The position numbers and the translations under genes were made by a program. A stretch of DNA of 10,666 nt, from assembly GCA_027296805.1 (NCBI GenBank), contig JAPUIR010000137.1, positions 1 to 10,666 of the forward strand. Direction: 5' to 3'. Shown here piece by piece: positions 6,021 through 10,666 of this stretch; positions within the stretch are counted from its first letter, which is position 1; each line of letters starts with the position of its first letter. Source of the stretch: Chloroflexota bacterium. Its GTDB lineage: Bacteria; Chloroflexota; Dehalococcoidia; Bin125. The notes beneath the pieces were generated by a model. It was given only the letters and a program-made list of their open reading frames with translations. It had not been told where the DNA came from and did not search any database.

Positions 6021-7982
6021 TTAGTGCCCGTGCGTGCACTCCCCCTCGGCGCAGGTGCATTGCTCCTCCGGCAGGGCGACATCGAGCGCGGGGTTGGTGT
6101 CGAAGAATCCCCAAGGCCGCAGCTTGAAGCCGCAGGTATGTGTGGGGCTGACTGGAAAGTCCTCGGGCCGGATGAGGTGGTTCACGCCCACGACGTACCA
6201 GAGCACGACGTCTTCGTTCTCCAGCGCCCGGTTCCCCGAGGTGAACGCGGGCATGCCATCGCCGCCCGTGGACTGGGAGGGGTAGGCACCCGCCGCATAC
6301 AGCTCGTTTGGCGACTCTCGCGTCACCCAGAGCTGCTTGCGCGCGAACGCGGCGCGCTTCGAGACCGCGGCCTCCTCCCCCGCCATCATGTCGACGGTCT
6401 CACCGGGATGGAGGGTGTAGCCCACCGGTTCCCCGATCGCGTTCGTCCGCCCGGGGTTGACGATCCGCCAGTGGCGTCCGCTCGACGACTGCACCGACCG
6501 TCCCGCTTCGGACTCGCTGCGGATCGGGGTGAGGGTGGGGGCGAAGGCGTTGGCGTGGGGGTTGTCGGGTCCCACCGGCAGCGGATGCGTGTCTACCTCG
6601 TAGACCGTGTTAGCCGCGCCGTCGATGTCCAAATCCATGCGCACGCAGAAAAAATGCTGGTGAATCGGCCCCGCCAGGTTCTTCGCGACCAGGTTCGCCG
6701 TCGGGCGGCTCTCCCCATCCCCGACCGCCATGGTCTGGATGATTCCGGTCAGTTTGATTTCGTGCTCGATCGAGCCGTCTTGGTAGAAGTACCAGTAGAA
6801 GCCGTAGTCGTAGTTGCCCACCGTCGCCCAGGACGAGACCACCAGGCGCCGGGAGCGGCGCACCTCGGCATGGTTGTCGTTGTGCATGTCCACGTGCTTC
6901 CAGAGGATGTTGTGGTCCTCCTCGTGCAAGCAGACGGCGTTGGGCAACGTTTGGGCCTCGCCGGCGTCGTTCGCGACGACGCCGTCCATGTAAACGATCT
7001 CGCCAAGGCAGTCGCAGCCAAGGGTGAGCGCGTTGGTCAGCCGCCCCAGCCCGATCTCGCCGCTGTCGAACGCGTTCTTGAAGTACTGACCCGGCGACGT
7101 ATCCCCGTAGGGCACCACCATCTCCGAGAGCCCCATGCGGTGGCAGATCGGACGGACCTCGCCGTCGTCCTCATAGCCCACCTGATGCAGGACCAGCCCC
7201 TCGCGCGGGTGCAATGAGACGCGCATCCGCCAGCGCTGCCAGCGCACCTCATGCCCGTCGACGCTGAAGCTTGCCCCGTCGGGTTGGGTGATCTCCAGGG
7301 GCCGCAGATCCCCGCGCAGGCTGAGCTGTGCCTCCGCGTCGTAACGCAGATCGGCGGTGGGCACCGGCGCATCGCCCTCATCGACGAGCGTGAGAACCTC
7401 TTTCGCGTTCAGGTCCACCACGGCGACGACGCCCTCGATCGGTCGCGCGTAGCCGTTGGACGCCTTCTCGTCGCGCACATAGCTGATCCCGCGCAGGATC
7501 CGGCGGCCTTGCTCGACGGGGTCACCGAAGTTACCCGCCGGCCAAGGGTCGATCTGCACCTTGTCGAAGTCAGTCACGCCACGGCGGCGCAGAGCCTCCT
7601 GCCAGCGCGCGTCGGCACGGATGACACGGTCGGCGTCCTGGTACTCCTCGAAGGTCGGACTTGGCTGAACGCCCGGACAGATCTCCCACGTCTCCACACT
7701 GCCGCCATCAAGGTTGACGACGCCCTCATAGACCGTGCCCTCTCCGCGCTCGATCGCCACGATGAAGGCTCGCCGGATCGGCGGCGACTCCGCATTGAAG
7801 GCGTACACCTCCGCCTTGGGCGGCTCGTGCAGCGCGATGCTCACGAAGCGCATGTGCTCGGACGGGTGGCGCTCCCGGCAGAGCGCCGCGGCCTGCTCAA
7901 TCTCGGCGGCGGTCAATGGATCGAGTGGGTGCGCGTTGGTTCGTACATCCGCTTGGACGGACTGGCTCTCTTCGACCACCAT
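6021..7982 (-). CDS. Copper-containing primary-amine oxidase (topaquinone enzyme)
   Basis: A 653-residue enzyme oxidising primary amines to aldehyde, ammonia and hydrogen peroxide (EC 1.4.3.21). Y391 in GNYDYG is the tyrosine converted to topaquinone; D306 (KNAFDSGEIG) is the catalytic base; copper ligands are H441 and H443 (HQHFF) and H615 (PTHTCGF). Spacings between these residues match the Arthrobacter globiformis enzyme closely (85, 50 and 172 here against about 84, 49 and 159). C325 and C351 lie 26 apart, as in its conserved disulfide. Smaller N-terminal domains occupy about residues 20-210. No signal peptide is seen, suggesting a cytoplasmic enzyme. The last 12 residues are a Cys/His-rich tail absent from the textbook enzymes. 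The ATG start has GAAGGG 8 nt upstream. It is convergent with the cassette and divergent from the DM13 gene. The natural amine cannot be inferred. Confidence 0.95.
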   Translation of the reverse strand: MVVEESQSVQADVRTNAHPLDPLTAAEIEQAAALCRERHPSEHMRFVSIALHEPPKAEVYAFNAESPPIRRAFIVAIERGEGTVYEGVVNLDGGSVETWEICPGVQPSPTFEEYQDADRVIRADARWQEALRRRGVTDFDKVQIDPWPAGNFGDPVEQGRRILRGISYVRDEKASNGYARPIEGVVAVVDLNAKEVLTLVDEGDAPVPTADLRYDAEAQLSLRGDLRPLEITQPDGASFSVDGHEVRWQRWRMRVSLHPREGLVLHQVGYEDDGEVRPICHRMGLSEMVVPYGDTSPGQYFKNAFDSGEIGLGRLTNALTLGCDCLGEIVYMDGVVANDAGEAQTLPNAVCLHEEDHNILWKHVDMHNDNHAEVRRSRRLVVSSWATVGNYDYGFYWYFYQDGSIEHEIKLTGIIQTMAVGDGESRPTANLVAKNLAGPIHQHFFCVRMDLDIDGAANTVYEVDTHPLPVGPDNPHANAFAPTLTPIRSESEAGRSVQSSSGRHWRIVNPGRTNAIGEPVGYTLHPGETVDMMAGEEAAVSKRAAFARKQLWVTRESPNELYAAGAYPSQSTGGDGMPAFTSGNRALENEDVVLWYVVGVNHLIRPEDFPVSPTHTCGFKLRPWGFFDTNPALDVALPEEQCTCAEGECTHGH

Positions 7983-8075
7983 CGGCGTCGCCCTTCATTT
8001 CGAAGCGTCCCGGACCTGTTGCGCGCATGCTACAGCGCCGCACCGCCGGACGCGGGCCCTCGCCGGGCGTTCCCT

Positions 8076-8107
8076 GGGTCTAGGCCAGGGCAAGGGTCCA
8101 GGCCAGG
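8076..8107. repeat. 14-bp direct repeat, 18-bp period
   Basis: GGGTCTAGGCCAGG (8076-8089) recurs as GGGTCCAGGCCAGG (8094-8107) with one mismatch and a 4-bp spacer. It is central in the divergent gap, upstream of both candidate promoters, as expected of a tandem binding site for a regulator, although a simple local duplication is possible. Confidence 0.6.
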
Positions 8108-8198
8108 AAAGGCTCTCGCAAGATTTGCGCTCGATCCTGAATGCGGTAGTTCGACGTTCGTCTGGCTTTGCTGGCACGTCGCAGGGGCCTGGCTCGCG

Positions 8199-8206
8199 AA
8201 GGGAGA
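8199..8206 (+). promoter_or_regulatory. Ribosome binding site AAGGGAGA
   Basis: AAGGGAGA ends 5 nt before GTG 8212 and decides this start for the DM13 membrane protein. The open frame continues upstream, antisense to the amine oxidase gene, but that extension has no family resemblance. Confidence 0.75.
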
Positions 8207-8211
8207 CCCAA

Positions 8212-9306
8212 GTGATTAACAGCAATTCGCTGCTCGCTCCGGACCGTGCTGAACGACTCCGCCGTGCTTTGGTGGTTCTGGCTGCGATGGCCGGACTGGC
8301 CGCCGCCGGGATCGTGCTCAGCTCGCAGACCGTGACCGACTTCCTGCGCGAGGGGCCGGTACGAGTGATCGACCTCGAAGGGGAGCGCCTGCGGGTGCTG
8401 CTGGGGCTGGGGACGGCGCTTGCCACGATGGCGGCCCTGGCCTGCTTCTGGGTGCGGCCCGGACCGCGAATCGCCGTTCTGGGTGCGGTCGCGCTGGGCG
8501 GCGGCCTCTTCCTCATCCACGGACTGCTCCTCCCCGCGGTAGGTCTCTTCGCCGCCGCGGTCGCCACCGACTTCGCGACGCATATTTCCAGAGCACAGCT
8601 CCGATCGGCCAGCCCCCGCCGCTACCCGATCGCCTGGTTCGCGTTCGGGTCCGTAGGCGTCGCTGCCGTGGTGGGTCTGATCTGGGCCACGGTCTGGCTC
8701 GCCACCCCGCTCTTCGACAGCGGGACGGAGCTTAACGAGGCCCTGGGCTTCCAGGTCGAGGGACTGGAACAACCTGAGGACGTGCAGCGCTCGGCAATTC
8801 TGGCGGTCACCGCCGCGCTAGCCACTCCCAGCGAACAGGAATCGAGCGCCGCGCCAAGTCAGAGCTCCGCCGCAACGGTCGAGGCATCCGCCCCAGCGGT
8901 CGAGGCGACCGGATCGGCTACGGAGGCGCAGCCCTCTGAGAGTGCGGCGCCGGGCTCAGCGAGCGGAGGGCAGGGGTTGCTGATCGCGAGTGGGAGCCTG
9001 CAAGGAGCCGATGCCTTCCACACCGGGAGCGGCGAGGTGCTGCTCGTCCAGGGTCCTGACGGTGAGGTGATTCTCCGTTTCCAAGACTACGAAGTCCGCA
9101 ACGGCCCCGGCCTTCGCATCTACCTATCGCCCGACCCGGGTGGCGATGTGCGCGCCGACGGTGCGATCTCGCTCGGCCCGATCAAAGCGACAAGCGGCTT
9201 CGTCAACTATGACGTTCCGGCTGGGGTCGACCCGTCGATCTTCCGCTCGGTGATCATCTACTGCGAGCCGTTCGGGGTCGTCTTCGCGACCGCGGTCATT
9301 GGCTAG
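8212..9306 (+). CDS. Multi-pass membrane protein with extracytoplasmic DM13 domain
   Basis: A 364-residue protein. Hydrophobic segments fall at about 19-38, 62-81, 86-101, 104-119 and 140-165. Positive loops (DRAERLRR, RPGPR, the RAQLRSASPRR loop) fit five helices with the N-terminus inside and the C-terminus outside. Residues 206-256 are a Ser/Ala/Glu-rich, low-complexity spacer. Residues 257-364 match the DM13 family: SGSLQGADAFHTGSGEV, a strand set around QDYEVRNGPGLRIYLS, and the closing VIIYCEPFGVVFATA with its conserved Cys351. DM13 has been proposed to act in electron transfer or redox chemistry at cell surfaces; its bacterial role is poorly known. The start is GTG 8212, chosen from its AAGGGAGA site. 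It is divergent from the amine oxidase and ends 4 bp from the convergent small membrane gene. The DM13 assignment is strong; the five-helix topology is inferred. Confidence 0.87.
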   Translation: MINSNSLLAPDRAERLRRALVVLAAMAGLAAAGIVLSSQTVTDFLREGPVRVIDLEGERLRVLLGLGTALATMAALACFWVRPGPRIAVLGAVALGGGLFLIHGLLLPAVGLFAAAVATDFATHISRAQLRSASPRRYPIAWFAFGSVGVAAVVGLIWATVWLATPLFDSGTELNEALGFQVEGLEQPEDVQRSAILAVTAALATPSEQESSAAPSQSSAATVEASAPAVEATGSATEAQPSESAAPGSASGGQGLLIASGSLQGADAFHTGSGEVLLVQGPDGEVILRFQDYEVRNGPGLRIYLSPDPGGDVRADGAISLGPIKATSGFVNYDVPAGVDPSIFRSVIIYCEPFGVVFATAVIG

Positions 9307-9314
9307 CGCGCTAG
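9303..9314. repeat. 12-bp perfect palindrome spanning two convergent stop codons
   Basis: CTAGCGCGCTAG equals its own reverse complement. The plus-strand TAG (9304-9306, DM13 gene) and the minus-strand TAG (9311-9313, small membrane gene) occupy mirror positions in it. There is no loop or T-run, so it is not a standard terminator. Confidence 0.7.
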
Positions 9315-9499
9315 GACTCGTCGAGGCATGCCGCGCAGCCGATCACGGCTCCCAGCGTCGCGCTGAGTCCCAGCCAGAGCCATAGCAGGCTGGGTTCGCC
9401 ACTGATCGCGCCAACCGCGGCGCCAAACCCGGCCCCGACCAACGAGCCGACCCAGATTGGGCGCCAGCTCATCAGCCGGGAGCGTTGCAAGAACCGCAT
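9311..9499 (-). CDS. Small two-helix membrane protein, hypothetical
   Basis: A 62-residue protein with a basic N-terminus (MRFLQRSRLMSWR) and two hydrophobic helices at about 15-33 and 37-57. The first is a glycine-zipper-like stretch (GSLVGAGFGAAVGAISG) of the kind that packs helices tightly. The second ends in a C55-x2-C58 pair just before the acidic tail LDES. ATG 9497-9499 is chosen because GGGAGG lies 6 nt upstream; a longer frame begins at 9550 but adds a charged stretch without a binding site. It lies 93 bp downstream of the methyltransferase gene on the same strand. No family is recognised and no function is proposed. Confidence 0.65.
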   Translation of the reverse strand: MRFLQRSRLMSWRPIWVGSLVGAGFGAAVGAISGEPSLLWLWLGLSATLGAVIGCAACLDES

Positions 9500-9592
9500 T
9501 GGGGTCCTCCCGGCCGTCTCCGTCCCACGTATCGGTCTAGACGTTCGCAATACGTGCGCGGTTCCCCCGCGGCTGAGGCAATCCGGAAGTGT
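9500..9592 (-). promoter_or_regulatory. Leader of small membrane gene with inverted repeat
   Basis: GGGAGG at 9506-9511 is the ribosome binding site. CACGTAT (9526-9532) and ATACGTG (9550-9556) form a perfect 7-bp inverted repeat with a 17-bp spacer containing TCTAGA. The repeat lies 27 bp before the ATG and could be an operator or an RNA hairpin after the methyltransferase gene. No clear -35/-10 pair is visible. Confidence 0.45.
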
Positions 9593-10663
9593 TTACAGCC
9601 GTGCTTCGTAGAAGGCGCTTCCCAGCCCCGACAGCTCTAGCCGCCGGAACTCGCTGAATCCGGCCTCGAGGACAAGCTCGCGCATGACCGGCTCCGGCAA
9701 GCCCAAGGTTCCGTAGCCCGCGCCCCCCGGCTCCGACAGCGCGGACGCCAGACAGGCCAGCACGGAGATCGCGTAGCTGCCCGCCGCGCGGGGGTTATCG
9801 CGCAGGTTCTCCTCGAACGTCGGGCGGCTGTCGATGTCGGCAATGAACCAGGTCCCGTCGGGCTGCAGCGACGAGCGGATCGCGGACGCCGTTTCGTGTG
9901 GGTTCGTCATGTCGTGGAGACAGTCGAACGTCAGGACCAGTGCGAAGCGCTGATCGTCTGGGATCGATGTCTCCCGCAGGTGGTAGAACGTGGCGTTCGC
10001 TAGCCCCGCTTGCGTTGCGTTGCGCCGGGCGATCGTGAGCATCTGTTGCGACACGTCGAAGCCGTGGAACTCCGAGCGGGGGAACGCCTTCGCCATCTCG
10101 ACCAGCGCGACGCCGCTGCCGCAGCCCACGTCGGCCACCACCGCCCCCGCGATCAGGCGCTCCTCCACGCCGCTCAGCAGCGGCAGCGCCGACGTCAGCA
10201 ACTCTTGCCGGTGCCAGTTGGCGAAGAGCCCGTCGATCCCGCGCGCCGCCGCCGCGCCCCGGTCGTCGACAGAGAAGCCCAGCCCCGTTCGGAACGACTC
10301 CTCGACGCGGGGCACCAGCGCAAGCCGGTCCGGGATCGAAGCCACCATCGCTTCCATCGAGACGAGGCTCGTGGGGTCCGCGAGCAGCGCCGCGGAAGCC
10401 GCTGGGAGCGCAAACTTCCCATCGCCTTCGTACTCCAAGACGCCCGCCGCGGCTTGCCCGCGCAGCCATTCCCGCAGCCAGCGTTCCTGGTACCCGGTCG
10501 CTTGGGCCAGCGTGTCGCTGGTGCTCGGTCCTGCTCCACGCAGGGCCTCGTACAGGCCCAGGCGCACGCCCACGCTCATCATTGCCGCGACCAGGGCGCC
10601 CGTCGTATAGCCGCCGAGGAGCGCGGTCTTCTCCCGCAGGGCGTCTGCATCTGCTTCGGGCAT
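9593..10663 (-). CDS. Class I SAM-dependent methyltransferase with N-terminal helical/winged-helix domain
   Basis: A 356-residue protein. Residues 15-95 resemble the dimerisation/winged-helix part of small-molecule methyltransferases (GLYEAL, LAQATGYQERWLREWLRGQA, AGVLEYEGDGKFALP). Residues 165-290 are the SAM-binding Rossmann core: motif I VADVGCGSG (D178-G184), an acidic residue at the end of strand two (D203 in GFDVS), and a CLHDM motif (248-252) in the place of motif IV, common in a bacterial group often misannotated as regulators. The C-terminal part (YGTLGLPEPVMRELVLEAGF, then SAFYEARL) completes that group's pattern. It transfers methyl from SAM to an unidentified small molecule, probably in the cytoplasm. 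ATG 10663 lies 3 bp from the window end, so the ribosome binding site cannot be checked and the true start may lie outside. Family strong, substrate unknown. Confidence 0.85.
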   Translation of the reverse strand: MPEADADALREKTALLGGYTTGALVAAMMSVGVRLGLYEALRGAGPSTSDTLAQATGYQERWLREWLRGQAAAGVLEYEGDGKFALPAASAALLADPTSLVSMEAMVASIPDRLALVPRVEESFRTGLGFSVDDRGAAAARGIDGLFANWHRQELLTSALPLLSGVEERLIAGAVVADVGCGSGVALVEMAKAFPRSEFHGFDVSQQMLTIARRNATQAGLANATFYHLRETSIPDDQRFALVLTFDCLHDMTNPHETASAIRSSLQPDGTWFIADIDSRPTFEENLRDNPRAAGSYAISVLACLASALSEPGGAGYGTLGLPEPVMRELVLEAGFSEFRRLELSGLGSAFYEARL

Positions 10664-10666
10664 CGC

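Larger units (their letters stand above)
7983..8211. promoter_or_regulatory. Divergent intergenic region, amine oxidase / DM13 membrane protein
   Basis: This 229-bp gap holds the upstream signals of two divergent genes. For the amine oxidase a -10-like TAGCAT (minus strand, 8027-8032) precedes the start by about 45 nt, but no good -35 is seen. For the DM13 gene TTGCGC (8125-8130) and TAGTTC (8147-8152) with 16-nt spacing are the best, still weak, candidate. Between them lie a 14-bp direct repeat (separate entry) and a small inverted repeat CGCAA-GAT-TTGCG (8117-8129). No small open frame with a ribosome binding site is evident. Confidence 0.4.

Noticed and set aside
6024..7217. Plus-strand open frame of 397 codons
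   Set aside because: Antisense to the copper amine oxidase, whose active-site residues are all intact.
7735..8211. Upstream extension of the DM13 membrane protein
   Set aside because: It would be antisense to the amine oxidase start and has no membrane or family features; GTG 8212 has a good ribosome binding site and begins a sensible N-terminus.
9557..9592. GC-rich stretch checked as a tRNA or small RNA gene
   Set aside because: No cloverleaf arms or TPsiC-like loop; too short between the two minus-strand genes.

Overview
The window is GC-rich, tightly packed bacterial DNA. Coding strands alternate, several genes use GTG starts, and most genes have GGAGG-type ribosome binding sites. FHA proteins, a copper amine oxidase, a DM13 protein and GC-rich promoters with TATGAT/CATGAT -10 boxes fit a high-GC Actinomycetota lineage (a deep branch such as Thermoleophilia is my guess) or Chloroflexota. 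There is no rRNA, tRNA, CRISPR array, transposase or phage gene, so the lineage call rests on style only.

Region 1 (1-3534) is a phosphopeptide-recognition block. The 3' end of a membrane protein runs into a convergent gene for an FHA / zinc-ribbon / FHA-like protein. Across an 86-bp divergent gap lies the most unusual gene of the window: a 607-residue protein in which a complete 12-helix MFS transporter, most like the NarK/nitrate-nitrite porter branch, has one intact FHA domain at each end. A small FHA protein with a proline-rich, arginine-rich tail follows 12 bp downstream. No Ser/Thr kinase or phosphatase lies in the window, so the phospho-donor must be encoded elsewhere.

Region 2 (3535-5989) is a four-gene same-strand cassette behind a plausible promoter: a carboxymuconolactone decarboxylase-family protein, a PaaI-type hotdog thioesterase, a zinc-dependent medium-chain dehydrogenase, and a second, divergent hotdog protein. 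Gaps of 25, 13 and 26 bp suggest one transcript. The combination points to catabolism of an organic acid or CoA-linked intermediate, but the substrate cannot be read from the sequence.

Region 3 (6021-9306) holds a copper/topaquinone amine oxidase on the minus strand with all active-site residues and a Cys/His-rich tail. A 229-bp divergent intergenic region carrying a 14-bp direct repeat separates it from a plus-strand membrane protein whose C-terminal DM13 domain is predicted to lie outside the cytoplasm.

Region 4 (9311-10663) is on the minus strand: a class I SAM-dependent methyltransferase with an N-terminal helical/winged-helix part (its start lies at the window edge), then a 62-residue two-helix membrane protein preceded by a perfect 7-bp inverted repeat. 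Its stop codon and that of the DM13 gene lie symmetrically in a 12-bp palindrome.
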